Origin: JALYGY01 sp963800975
GTDB lineage: Bacteria > Actinomycetota > Rubrobacteria > Rubrobacterales > Rubrobacteraceae
Length of the DNA stretch: 64,000 nt
Assembly: GCA_963800975.1 (NCBI GenBank)
Contig: CAWDDB010000014.1
Span: 620,001 to 684,000 of the forward strand
Direction of reading: 5' to 3'
The notes beneath the pieces are model-generated. The model did no database searches, was not told the DNA's origin, and was given only the letters and a program-made list of their open reading frames with translations. A program made the translations under genes and the position numbers. How positions within the stretch are numbered: position 1 is the first letter of the stretch; every line of letters starts with the position of its first letter. This document shows, piece after piece, positions 8,807 through 16,371 of this stretch.

Positions 8807-9877
8807 CTAGACAGCAATAAACGCCGTGTCGCGGCCAGCGTAAAGCTCGAGGGCGCCCGCTATGGCTTCCGCGACGGTAACCGGGTAGTAGGGATCGGTG
8901 GCGAGCTCGAGGTCCCCCGGGTTGGTGAGGTGCAGGGGCTCGACCACGACCGCGGGGATGTTCGTCTCCCGCAGCAGCTCGAAGGAGCGACCGAACTCCC
9001 CGATATCGCAGGTGCCGAGGGTCTGGCTAACGCCGCGCTGCAGGTAGATCGCCGCCATCCGGCCCCGATGCGAGCGGTAGCCGAGCCTCTCGAAATAGAA
9101 GGAGGCGCTGCCGCACGCGGCGGGCGATCGGTGGGCCGCGTGGTGCACCGAGACGACCATCTTCGCGCCCGAAGAGTTCGCCAAGAAGGCCCTGTCGGCC
9201 GCCGAGACCTCCTCGTCGTCGCTGCGCGTCAGGAGGACCTCGCGGGCTGGCAGGATCTGGGCCAGCTCCTGCGCCACGGAGAGGTTGAGATCGGCCTCGG
9301 TAAGGCCCTTTGGGGTGACGAAGCCCGCATCTCGGCCGCCGTGAGCGGCGTCGACCACGATGGCCCCGGAGAAGAGGTCCCCGGGGAAGTAACCCCCGCT
9401 CTTGTCCGGGAACTGGTGGGTCCCGAGCGACTGGGCGGCGTAAGTGTCGAGCACCTTGAACAGGCTGGTGTCCACGACGCCGTCGTCTTGCAGGCCGGCG
9501 TTCTTCTGGAAATCCCTTACCGCTCTGGCCGTACGGGTGTCGAAGAGGCCATTCACGGCGCCGGGGTCGAAGCCAAGGTCGTTGAGCATCCTCTGCAGCT
9601 CTACCACGTCCGCTCCCCTGTACGGGGGCTGGCGCAGGTAGAGCAGCCGCCCGCCCGGCAGGTACCCCGCCTCGACGATCTCGCGCCAGGTGATCGGACC
9701 CACCAGCCCGTCCGCGAAGAGCCCCAGCGACTGCTGCAAGGTTTTGACGGCGAGCTCGGTGCCTCCCCTGAAGACGCCGTCTATCCCGCGTTCGCCGAGG
9801 TCGAGGCCAAGGGCCTGCAGGCGGGTCTGGAGGTCCACGACCTCCCGCCCCCTGTCTCCCCTTCGCAGCGTGCGCAC
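8807..9877 (-). CDS. N-acetylmuramoyl-L-alanine amidase with two peptidoglycan-binding domains
   Basis: A cell-wall hydrolase expected to cleave the amide bond between MurNAc and the stem peptide. Two PG_binding_1 repeats come first (RGREVVDLQTRLQALG..., then GADVVELQRMLNDLGF...). They are followed by an Amidase_3 domain with the zinc motifs VVDAAHGGRDAG, VSVHHAAH and the catalytic-Glu region VVVEPLHLTNPGDLE. No signal peptide is seen. The start chosen is the GTG at 9877, with GGAGAGG upstream. A GTG 11 codons earlier (9910) would put its ribosome binding site inside the terminator stem at 9916-9956. The His-Ala insertion in the SVHH motif is slightly unusual. Confidence 0.85.
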   Translation of the reverse strand: MRTLRRGDRGREVVDLQTRLQALGLDLGERGIDGVFRGGTELAVKTLQQSLGLFADGLVGPITWREIVEAGYLPGGRLLYLRQPPYRGADVVELQRMLNDLGFDPGAVNGLFDTRTARAVRDFQKNAGLQDDGVVDTSLFKVLDTYAAQSLGTHQFPDKSGGYFPGDLFSGAIVVDAAHGGRDAGFVTPKGLTEADLNLSVAQELAQILPAREVLLTRSDDEEVSAADRAFLANSSGAKMVVSVHHAAHRSPAACGSASFYFERLGYRSHRGRMAAIYLQRGVSQTLGTCDIGEFGRSFELLRETNIPAVVVEPLHLTNPGDLELATDPYYPVTVAEAIAGALELYAGRDTAFIAV

Positions 9878-9915
9878 GCTATCAGACCGGCCTCTCCTGG
9901 GTGCCTCCACCTAAG

Positions 9916-9956
9916 GCGAAGCGCCGGGTGCCTCTGCGCGAGGCCCGGCGCTTCGC
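9916..9956 (-). terminator. Intrinsic terminator after groES
   Basis: A perfect 13-bp inverted repeat, GCGAAGCGCCGGG at 9916-9928 and its complement at 9944-9956, with a 15-nt loop. It lies 18 bp past the groES stop in the direction of transcription. The T-tract is weak. Confidence 0.7.
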
Positions 9957-9974
9957 ATGTTCCGGTTGCGGTCC

Positions 9975-10241
9975 CTAGTCCTCTACGACCCCCAGGATGT
10001 CGTCGGCGTCGAGGATCATGTAGTCCTCGCCGTCGAGGCTGATCTCGGTTCCCGAGTACTTGGCGAAGACTATGACGTCGCCCTCGCTAACCTTGACCTC
10101 CTCGCCGTCGCCGACGGCCACGACCGATGCGGTCTGCGGCTTCTCCTTGGCGGTGTCGGGCAGGACTATGCCCGAGGGCGTGGTCTCTTCACGCTCGACG
10201 AGCTGGACCAGCGCCCTGTCTCCTAGCGGCTTGAACTTCAC
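9975..10241 (-). CDS. groES: Co-chaperonin GroES
   Basis: An 88-residue GroES (Hsp10) that caps GroEL during ATP-driven folding of cytoplasmic proteins. The family pattern runs KPLGDRALVQLVEREETTPSGIVLPDTA, followed by GEEVKVSEGDVIVFAKYSGTEI and YMILDADDILGV at the C-terminus. The length is typical. groEL is not adjacent: the gene is flanked by a terminator downstream and by trxA upstream. No CIRCE operator (TTAGCACTC inverted repeat) is visible upstream, but a strong SigA-type promoter is. Confidence 0.97.
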   Translation of the reverse strand: MKFKPLGDRALVQLVEREETTPSGIVLPDTAKEKPQTASVVAVGDGEEVKVSEGDVIVFAKYSGTEISLDGEDYMILDADDILGVVED

Positions 10242-10332
10242 TCCGAGTACCTCCTTATTCTTCGGACCTACGAACGACTCGTGGCGTGACCCGGGGAGAC
10301 CCGACCTAGCCTCCCGGGATCAGCCGTCAGAG

Positions 10333-10361
10333 ATTGTAACTGTGGGCGTTACTTGATGCAA
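10333..10361 (-). promoter_or_regulatory. Promoter of groES
   Basis: On the minus strand, TTGCAT, a 17-bp spacer and TACAAT form a good SigA-type promoter. It begins immediately after the trxA stop codon and points at groES, so groES has its own start site even though trxA lies upstream in the same direction. Confidence 0.65.
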
Positions 10362-10673
10362 TTACAGACCAAGCTGGGCCGAGAGCTGGCCTTTGGGCAG
10401 GGCTCCGACGGCCTGCTGGGTGACCTGGCCGCCCTCGAAGCGGGCGATGGTCGGGATGCTCGATATGCTGTAGTTCATCGCGGTGGAGGGGTTGTCGTCG
10501 ACGTTGAGCTTGTAGAAGCTCACGTCGTCGCGCTCCTCGGACCACTCTTCGAGTATGGGGGATACGCGCCGGCACGGGACGCACCAGGGCGCCCAGAAAT
10601 CCACTATCACCGGCTTCTCCGCCTTGAGAACGTCGCTCTCGAACGTCGTGTCGGTTACCTCGGCAACCGCCAT
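10362..10673 (-). CDS. trxA: Thioredoxin with CVPC active site
   Basis: A 103-residue thioredoxin that reduces disulfides in cytoplasmic proteins. The fold markers are all present: VIVDFWAPWCVPCRRVSPIL with the redox cysteines, the SSIPTIARFEGG cis-proline loop, and the C-terminal helix. The active site reads WCVPC rather than the canonical WCGPC. A bulky residue in the dipeptide is expected to alter redox potential and partner choice. The gene lies between pfkB and groES on the same strand. Confidence 0.92.
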   Translation of the reverse strand: MAVAEVTDTTFESDVLKAEKPVIVDFWAPWCVPCRRVSPILEEWSEERDDVSFYKLNVDDNPSTAMNYSISSIPTIARFEGGQVTQQAVGALPKGQLSAQLGL

Positions 10674-10778
10674 GATCGCACCTCCGTCCCTAGATCACCT
10701 GGCCACAGACCCGGCTATTCTAGCACGCCCCAACCCGAGTTCCGGCCGGCCGGAGACGGCCCCTCCGGGCCGTCCCTT

Positions 10779-11738
10779 CTACGCCCGGCTCTGCTCGAGG
10801 CTGCGCGAGAGGTGCTCTATCTGGACGGACTCGGCGAGCTCCTCGGCGCGGCGCGCGTCGAACAGCCCGGCGCCAAGGGTTTCGGCGTTCGCGGCGGCGC
10901 ACCCGGCCGCGAGGCGCACGGCGTCGACCGGCGTGAGTCCGCGGTGCAAAATGCCGGCCAGGAGACCGGCGAGATAGGCGTCGCCGCTCCCGATCGGGGA
11001 GACGGCCTCGACGTTCGGCGCCAGGCCGGAGACGATGCCGGCGTCCGTGCTCAGGTACGAGTGTCCCTCGCCGGACGTTACGCACGCGTCCGAGGCGCCA
11101 AGCTCCTCGAGGCGGGTGAGGCTTCGGACGAAGTCCCCCTCCTCGATAAAGTCGAAGCCAACAACGCTCTCGGCCTCGTGCTGGTTCGGACTCACGAGCG
11201 AGGGGTTAGCCTTGAGCACGGCCCGCAGCACGGGGGGCGTCGAGTCGACGACCGTGTAGAGGCCGCGCTCGCGGGCGCGCCGCACGAGCCCGACGAAGAA
11301 GCTCTCGTCCAGGTTCGGCGGCAGGCTGCCAGCGAAGACGACCGCGGTCGCGTACTCCATCAGGTGCTCCAGGCGCCGCGTGAACTCCCTGACCTCGGAT
11401 GGGCTGACCTCGGGACCGTACTCGTTGATCTCCGTCTGGGTCCCCGCCATCGGGTCGATGATGGCCGTCGAGGTCCGCGAGTACCCCTCTATCTCGACCA
11501 GGTCGAAGGGTATCGCCGCCGCGGAGAGCCCGTCGCGGATGGCGTCGCCGTTGCGCCCCCCGGCGAAGCCCGTGGCGAGGACCGGGACGCCCAGGGTGCG
11601 CAGGCTGCGGGCGACGTTTATGCCCTTGCCGCCCGCGAGCGTGACGCTCTCTGGTGCGCGGTGGCGATGCCCGAGCGTCAGGCTCGGGACGACCAGCGTG
11701 CGTGCCACGGCAGCGTTCAGGGTGACGGTCAGGATCAT
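10779..11738 (-). CDS. PfkB-family sugar kinase (1-phosphofructokinase-like)
   Basis: A 319-residue ribokinase/PfkB-fold kinase. The N-terminal TLNAAVARTL resembles the TLNPAxD segment of hexose-phosphate kinases. The GGKGINVARSLRTLG glycine-rich motif follows near residue 36, and the C-terminal GSGDAYLAG motif supplies the catalytic Asp and anion hole. The likely reaction is ATP-dependent phosphorylation of fructose-1-phosphate or tagatose-6-phosphate. The usual fructose PTS partners are absent, so the substrate is open. The replacement of the N-terminal Pro-x-Asp pair (here Ala-Val-Ala) may affect substrate binding. Confidence 0.85.
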   Translation of the reverse strand: MILTVTLNAAVARTLVVPSLTLGHRHRAPESVTLAGGKGINVARSLRTLGVPVLATGFAGGRNGDAIRDGLSAAAIPFDLVEIEGYSRTSTAIIDPMAGTQTEINEYGPEVSPSEVREFTRRLEHLMEYATAVVFAGSLPPNLDESFFVGLVRRARERGLYTVVDSTPPVLRAVLKANPSLVSPNQHEAESVVGFDFIEEGDFVRSLTRLEELGASDACVTSGEGHSYLSTDAGIVSGLAPNVEAVSPIGSGDAYLAGLLAGILHRGLTPVDAVRLAAGCAAANAETLGAGLFDARRAEELAESVQIEHLSRSLEQSRA

Positions 11739-12071
11739 CCGCTCCGTACCTCCTCTACCCTATTCTTCTAAGCGCAACTCCCCACCCCGGGATTCTACAC
11801 CCGGAGCGGCCCGTGCCCCCGAGAAGACACAAGATTTTCTCGGTTTTGGGGCAATTATCCTAGTCTCCGACGAGAAGGCAGCGGTGTTGTGTCCCATGGG
11901 GGACCGTTCGAAGGTCTAGACATCTCGATGGAAGGTGGAGACGAAATCGACCGGGATAGGGCGCCGGAACGTGGCCTCTTGAGGGTAGACGTTACGGGAA
12001 ACCGTCGCGCTGCTCGGCCTCGTAACGGCTTCCGTAACGATTGGGAGACGATGGTGCTGTAAGGTGGTGTC
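11739..12071. promoter_or_regulatory. Divergent intergenic region with CGTAACG repeats
   Basis: A 333-bp gap between the minus-strand sugar kinase and the plus-strand sensor-like gene, without a convincing gene. Two direct copies of CGTAACG lie at 12021-12027 and 12033-12039, and an inverted copy lies at 11990-11996, all within 85 bp of the GTG start at 12072. This arrangement resembles a multi-site operator. On the other strand, TAGAAT (11792-11797) may be the -10 box of the sugar kinase. Confidence 0.4.
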
Positions 12072-13391
12072 GTGACGGAACAATCAAGCGAGCGCAATCG
12101 GAGGATCGGCAGGGCAAGCACCCGGCCCGCTTCCTGGTGGCTCGCGTGGTCGCTGGCCGGTCTCTGCGTGGCTTTATTCGCCGTGAGCGTCCCGCTCGAT
12201 CTTCTCGCCCGGTCCCCGCAATCGCCGGGCGGCCTGGCCCGCGTCCGCGCCGTCGTCGAATTCTTGGTCGCCGTGCCCTATATCGCCTTCCCTCTGGTCG
12301 GAGCCCTGATCGTCGCGGCTCGCCCGCGCAACATGATCGGATGGATCTGCCTCGCGGAAGGCTTCTTGTGGAACCTCCTCATCCTCTTCGACGTCTACAG
12401 CGTGTACGGCCTCGACAAACCCGGCTCGCTACCGTTCCCTGCGGCGGTCGCCGCGCTTGGCCAGTGGCTTTGGGTGCCGGCCGTGGGGTTGCTCGCCGTC
12501 TATCTGCCCTTGCTGTTCCCGAACGGAAGGCTTCCTTCGAAGCGATGGCGTCTCCTGGCCTGGGTCTCTGGAGCGGCGATCCTGGTGCTGGTCCCCGCCG
12601 AAGGTCTCAAGCCAGGCCCAATCCCTGACCTCGGAGGCGTACGCAATCCGTTCGGCCTGGAGAGGGCACCCTGGGTGGAGACCGCTTCGAACGCCGTGCT
12701 GATGCTTTTACTCCTATGCATCCTGGCCTCGGCCTCGAGCCTGGTGATACGTTACCGGCGTTCGAGGGGCGAGGAGCGCGAGCAGATCAAGTGGATAGCC
12801 CTCGCCGGCTCGTTGGTAGGCCTGCTTTACGTGTCCGCCATGGTCTTCGGTATCATCGCCACCGCCTTGCAACCGGGACCCAGCGCAGGTCCCCTGCCGC
12901 CGTGGTTCGATCTCCTGTTCTCTTTGGCGCTGCTGAGCTTCGGAAGTGTTCCCGTGGCGGTGGGCTTTGCCGTCCTCAAGTACCGCCTCTACGACGTAGA
13001 CGTCCTCATAAACCGCGCCCTCGTCTACGGGTCGCTGACCGTCTCGCTTGTCGCGGTCTACCTCGGCGGCATAGTCTTGCTGCAGCGGATCTTCGTCTTT
13101 CTCACCGGCGAGCAGTCCACGCTCGCGGTGGTAGCCTCGACCCTCGCGATAGCCGCGATGTTCAATCCTCTGAGACGGCGCATCCAATCGTTAATAGACC
13201 GTCGTTTCTACCGCAGCAAGTACGACGCGGCGAAGACGCTCGAGGCCTTCTCGGCCACGCTGCGCGACGAGACCGACCTGGAGAGACTGGGCGAACACCT
13301 GGTCGGGGCAGTCGGGGAGGCAATGCAGCCCTCGCACGTCTCGGTGTGGCTACGGCCCGACACGGCCGCGGGGAACGAACGCGGCGCCTGA
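12072..13391 (+). CDS. Multi-pass membrane sensor-like protein lacking a kinase domain
   Basis: A 439-residue protein with a GTG start. About eight hydrophobic segments run from residue 23 to about 365, for example WWLAWSLAGLCVALFAVSV. The soluble stretch KYRLYDVDVLINRALVYGS and the C-terminal RRRIQSLIDRRFYRSKYDA are both typical of the membrane sensor module of certain actinobacterial and Chloroflexi histidine kinases. In those proteins a GAF and HisKA/HATPase part follows. Here the protein ends shortly after a GAF-like beginning (LGEHLVGAVGEAMQPSHVSVWLRP), with no kinase core. It may be a stand-alone sensor, a partner of a separate kinase, or a truncated gene. Confidence 0.75.
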   Translation: MTEQSSERNRRIGRASTRPASWWLAWSLAGLCVALFAVSVPLDLLARSPQSPGGLARVRAVVEFLVAVPYIAFPLVGALIVAARPRNMIGWICLAEGFLWNLLILFDVYSVYGLDKPGSLPFPAAVAALGQWLWVPAVGLLAVYLPLLFPNGRLPSKRWRLLAWVSGAAILVLVPAEGLKPGPIPDLGGVRNPFGLERAPWVETASNAVLMLLLLCILASASSLVIRYRRSRGEEREQIKWIALAGSLVGLLYVSAMVFGIIATALQPGPSAGPLPPWFDLLFSLALLSFGSVPVAVGFAVLKYRLYDVDVLINRALVYGSLTVSLVAVYLGGIVLLQRIFVFLTGEQSTLAVVASTLAIAAMFNPLRRRIQSLIDRRFYRSKYDAAKTLEAFSATLRDETDLERLGEHLVGAVGEAMQPSHVSVWLRPDTAAGNERGA

Positions 13392-13403
13392 AAGCGACCT
13401 CGC

Positions 13404-14564
13404 TCAGCTCAAGCGGCTCGACGTCGCGTACCAAACCCGCTCCCACAACGAAGCCTTGTCGTAGCCCCTGTCGGCCACGAGCGCCGTCTCCCCGACGCGC
13501 TCACCGTCGACCAGCACCACGATCTCACCGAGCATCGTTCCCTTTTTTGCCGAGGCTGGCTGGTTATCGAAGACCCGGGTCACGCGCTCGACCTCGGGGT
13601 CCGCGCCAACAAGACCCTCCACGCTCTCCTTCGCCACGAGCCCTATCGACTCACCCCGGCGGTAAGGCACGTCGGCCCTGGCGTATTCTTCGTCCCCCTC
13701 GACGAGGGTCGTGCGGTCGTAGGCGGAGAAGCCATGCTCGAGGGCGCGGATCGAGGCCGCGAAGCGGTCTTCGCCCGCGTCGAGGACGACGGAGACGTAG
13801 GCCTCGTCCCGCGAGACCGCCGAGGCGACGAGGCTCTCGCCTGCACGCGGCGTCGTTCCCGTCTTGACACCCGTGGCGCGCGGATAGGTGGAGAGCAGCT
13901 CGTTGGTGCTCAGGAGCTCTATCTCCCGGTCCAACGTGGTGATGGTCGTGTAAGCCGTGGCAACCAGCTCGCGGAACACGGGATACGAGTAGGCCGCACG
14001 CGCCATCGCCGCCAGGTCGCGGGCGCTCGAGTACTGGTTCCTGGCGTCTAGACCCGTCGGGTTCTGGAAGCGGGAGTCTTCGAGTCCGAGGCGCTCGGCC
14101 TCCTCGTTCATCATCTCGACAAAGCCATCCACGCCGGCCTCGCCGCCGAGGTGCTCGGCCAGAGCATAGGCGGCGTCGTTGCCGGAGGAGATGAGGGTAG
14201 CCGCGAGCAGCTCTCGCAGGCTCAACGAGTCGCCCGCGAAGAGACCAACATTGCTGTAGAGCGGGATCGCGAAGGAGGCTGCGTCCTCCGAGACCGTGAC
14301 CTCCTCGTCCAGGCTCGCCTCCCCCGACCCCACCAGCCTCAGGGTCACGAGCGCGACCATGATCTTGTCCGTCGAGCCCATCGGTAGCCTGGTCGAGGTT
14401 TCCTCCCCGGCGAGCACCTCGCCGCTCTTCAGATCCGCAAGCGCCCACGCCCGCGCGTCCACCCCAGGCTCGCGGGCCCAGGCCACCGAGGGGCAGGCCA
14501 CGCACCCGAGGATAAGGGCGAGCGCGACGCAGGCCATGGCGAGGTTTTTCGGCGATGCGAGCAC
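13404..14564 (-). CDS. D-alanyl-D-alanine carboxypeptidase (PBP5/DacA-type)
   Basis: A 386-residue serine DD-peptidase that trims the terminal D-Ala of peptidoglycan stem peptides outside the cytoplasmic membrane. The signal peptide runs from the GTG start with SPKN followed by a hydrophobic core ending in SVAWA, then REPG. The peptidase S11 motifs are STDK (SxxK), SGN (SxN) and KTGTT. A C-terminal beta-rich domain follows, as in PBP5. The start at 14564 is chosen because it yields a complete signal peptide. The frame is open far upstream, but that part has no signal logic and overlaps the divergent thioredoxin-fold gene. Confidence 0.9.
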   Translation of the reverse strand: MLASPKNLAMACVALALILGCVACPSVAWAREPGVDARAWALADLKSGEVLAGEETSTRLPMGSTDKIMVALVTLRLVGSGEASLDEEVTVSEDAASFAIPLYSNVGLFAGDSLSLRELLAATLISSGNDAAYALAEHLGGEAGVDGFVEMMNEEAERLGLEDSRFQNPTGLDARNQYSSARDLAAMARAAYSYPVFRELVATAYTTITTLDREIELLSTNELLSTYPRATGVKTGTTPRAGESLVASAVSRDEAYVSVVLDAGEDRFAASIRALEHGFSAYDRTTLVEGDEEYARADVPYRRGESIGLVAKESVEGLVGADPEVERVTRVFDNQPASAKKGTMLGEIVVLVDGERVGETALVADRGYDKASLWERVWYATSSRLS

Positions 14565-14596
14565 GGATCCGTAGAGGCTACGCAAGTTCGGGGCGC

Positions 14597-14625
14597 GCGA
14601 CAAGGGGTTTGGCGGCCGATATAAT
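14597..14625 (+). promoter_or_regulatory. Promoter of the thioredoxin-fold gene
   Basis: A perfect TATAAT lies at 14620-14625, with GCGACA (four of six -35 bases) 17 bp upstream. Transcription would begin near 14632. This is downstream of the earliest in-frame GTG (14628) and supports the TTG at 14670 as translation start. Confidence 0.6.
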
Positions 14626-14669
14626 CGGTGCGTGGTGACTCGCTCCCCCAGTTCCCGCAGGCAGCAACC

Positions 14670-15188
14670 TTGAGACGCCTGATCGTCGTCTGCGTTCTGG
14701 TGCTGGTCGCGGCGATGGCCTACCGATCCTTCGGCAGCGCGGAGACGGCCACGGGCACCCTGACCCTGACCCAACCGGCCCCAGCCCCCGGAGCGCGCGC
14801 CCCGGAGTTCACCACGAGAACCGCCGAAGGCGAGCCGTTCATGCTCACTGACAAGGGCATCTACGTGCTCACGTTCTGGAGCACCCTGAACGAGAGCTCC
14901 AACAAGGCCGAGCCCGGCTTCGAGGAGCTGGCAGAGGAGTACCAGAACGAAGAAGCGTCTTTCGCCGCCGTCTACGTGAACGGCGTCCCGGCGGAAGGAG
15001 GTGCCCCCTACGCGATGCTGCGGGACGGCAACGGCAAGCTCACCTCCCGCTACAACGTCAAACGCGTGCCGCGGCTGTTCCTGATCAAGAACGGAAAGGT
15101 GCAGATGGTGTGGAACGGATACTACGAGGGAAGCACGCAGGACCTGGAAGAGGTCCTGCAGGACGCCCTGGAGAGCAAGTCCCGATGA
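14670..15188 (+). CDS. Membrane-anchored thioredoxin-fold protein without cysteines
   Basis: A 172-residue protein with an N-terminal anchor (LIVVCVLVLVAAMAYRSF) and an external TlpA/ResA-like domain: GARAPEFTTRTAEGEPFML, then VLTFWSTLNESSNKAEPGF, and a VKRVPRLFLIKNGKV cis-proline region. In TlpA and ResA the segment after FW carries the redox Cys-x-x-Cys. Here it reads STLNESSNK and the mature domain contains no such pair, so a redox role is unlikely. It may be a binding or chaperone variant. The TTG start is favoured by the promoter position. A 31-residue membrane peptide follows. Confidence 0.75.
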   Translation: MRRLIVVCVLVLVAAMAYRSFGSAETATGTLTLTQPAPAPGARAPEFTTRTAEGEPFMLTDKGIYVLTFWSTLNESSNKAEPGFEELAEEYQNEEASFAAVYVNGVPAEGGAPYAMLRDGNGKLTSRYNVKRVPRLFLIKNGKVQMVWNGYYEGSTQDLEEVLQDALESKSR

Positions 15189-15249
15189 TTCCGGCACCGG
15201 AGGCGTCCAGGGACACGCGGGGAAATCCGAACGAGCTTGGAGAAACGAT

Positions 15250-15345
15250 ATGACCAGGGAGTCACTGGTGCGAGTATTCGGCGTGGTCGTCTTCGCGGCA
15301 ACCGTGCTAGTTACTATCCTCGCGGTAGGCCACCTTTTTGGCTGA
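15250..15345 (+). CDS. 31-residue single-span membrane protein
   Basis: A very short frame: ATG at 15250, 31 codons, TGA at 15343-15345. A GGAG element sits about 8 nt upstream. The sequence is charged at the start (MTRESLVR), then is one uninterrupted hydrophobic span (VFGVVVFAATVLVTILAVG). It lies 61 bp after the thioredoxin-fold gene in the same direction and could belong to its operon. The function is unknown. It fits small single-helix membrane proteins that modulate larger partners. Confidence 0.55.
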   Translation: MTRESLVRVFGVVVFAATVLVTILAVGHLFG

Positions 15346-15357
15346 GGCGGAAGCCAT

Positions 15358-15475
15358 CTTGCTGAAAGCGAGGCCAGCTTCGCTGGCCGATGCGTGCTGA
15401 GAGCGAGGGGCTGCGGAGCAGGCCCTACGCGTGCTGACAAGCGAAAGCAGGCGAAGCCTGCCGCAGCGTGCTCTC
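15358..15475. repeat. 37-bp tandem units with variable hairpins
   Basis: The motif GCGTGCT recurs at 15392, 15429 and 15466, exactly 37 bp apart. A degenerate leading copy (CTTGCTGAAAGCGA) starts near 15358. Each unit contains a small palindrome of different sequence: GGCCAGC-ttc-GCTGGCC (15372-15388), a CTGC-gga-GCAG-centred one in unit 2, and GCAGGC-gaa-GCCTGC (15447-15461). The array fills the gap between the small membrane protein and the pyrF stop. Confidence 0.7.
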
Positions 15476-16301
15476 ATAACGAGCGCAGCTCGTCGCGCGA
15501 CTTTCTCGCGGCCTCGCTTGCGGCCTCCCGGTAGTCCTTCTGTGAGCCCTCGTGGGCGTAGATCACGGCGCGGCTGCTGTTTACCAGTACGCCGCCGCCG
15601 GCGCCGTCGAGTAGTGGGCGCAGGTCCTTTGCCTCGCCCCCCTGGGCTCCGTAGCCGGGGACGAGGAACAGGGCGTCGGGCAACAGCTCGCGCACCCTCC
15701 CGCCGATCTCGGGTCGGGTAGCCCCCACGACGGCACCCGCGTCGGGGTGGTCGCCTGCGGTCGCGCCCAGCTCGGAAACTAGCCTGGCGGAGACCTCGTG
15801 CAGCGGCGGTTGTGTGGCGCCCTGGAAAGAATTGGCCGAGGAGTTGGAGGTCGCCACTAGGACGAAGACGCCACCGCCGCGATCCAGGCGCCGCACCTCT
15901 TCGAGGAACGGGACAACCGCGTCTGCCCCCATGTAGGGGTTGACGGTCACACAGGTGGCGCCGTAGACGGAGAGATGGGCCTCAGCGTAGGCGCCCGCTA
16001 CCGGCCCTATGTCGCCCCGCTTGACGTCGGCTATGACCGGCATCCCGCGTGCCGCGGCGTCGGAGATCAGGGTACCGTAGGCCTCCATGCCAAGCGGCCC
16101 GAGGCGCTCGAAGTACGCCGCCTGTATCTTGACGGCGGCGGCGAAAGGCTCGACGGCCTCGAGTATCCCGCGGCAGAACTCGACGACCGCTGGCACCTCC
16201 GGCAGATGCTCCAGCACACCGGGGAGCCTCGCGGGGTCGGGATCCAACCCGACCACCAGCACGCTGTTCTTGCGCAGGGCCGCGTCTGCTAGAGCCTGCA
16301 T
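15474..16301 (-). CDS. pyrF: Orotidine 5'-phosphate decarboxylase (type 2)
   Basis: A 275-residue OMP decarboxylase that converts OMP to UMP, the last step of de novo UMP synthesis, in the cytoplasm. The sequence shows VLVVGLDPDPARLP at the N-terminus, AVKIQAAYFERLG and the catalytic DVKRGDIG motif near residue 92. The C-terminal phosphate-binding loop is LVPGYGAQGG. The length fits the longer type-2 enzymes found in actinobacteria. It is separated from HU by a terminator, and pyrE lies on the same strand 0.4 kb away. Confidence 0.95.
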   Translation of the reverse strand: MQALADAALRKNSVLVVGLDPDPARLPGVLEHLPEVPAVVEFCRGILEAVEPFAAAVKIQAAYFERLGPLGMEAYGTLISDAAARGMPVIADVKRGDIGPVAGAYAEAHLSVYGATCVTVNPYMGADAVVPFLEEVRRLDRGGGVFVLVATSNSSANSFQGATQPPLHEVSARLVSELGATAGDHPDAGAVVGATRPEIGGRVRELLPDALFLVPGYGAQGGEAKDLRPLLDGAGGGVLVNSSRAVIYAHEGSQKDYREAASEAARKSRDELRSL

Positions 16302-16326
16302 CGCGCGACCGGTCTAGGAATGAGAA

Positions 16327-16352
16327 GTGCCGCGGGACGAACCCCGCGGCAC
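16327..16352 (-). terminator. Intrinsic terminator after hup
   Basis: A 10-bp perfect stem, GTGCCGCGGG (16327-16336) and its complement (16343-16352), with a 6-nt loop. In the minus direction it is followed by a T-rich TTCTCATTCC tract. It sits 19 bp past the HU stop codon and upstream of pyrF. Confidence 0.75.
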
Positions 16353-16371
16353 GAGTTGCACCCTCCCGGTG

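Noticed and set aside
10242..10332. Possible CIRCE/HrcA operator upstream of groES
   Set aside because: No TTAGCACTC-N9-GAGTGCTAA element can be found; only a normal promoter is visible.
14565..15440. Long upstream extension of the DD-carboxypeptidase frame
   Set aside because: It lacks a signal peptide at its start, runs antisense through the thioredoxin-fold gene and the repeat array, and the GTG at 14564 gives a complete export signal.
15358..15475. CRISPR array (regular 37-bp spacing)
   Set aside because: There are only three to four units, no unique spacers flanked by identical long repeats, and no cas genes; it is a structured repeat instead.
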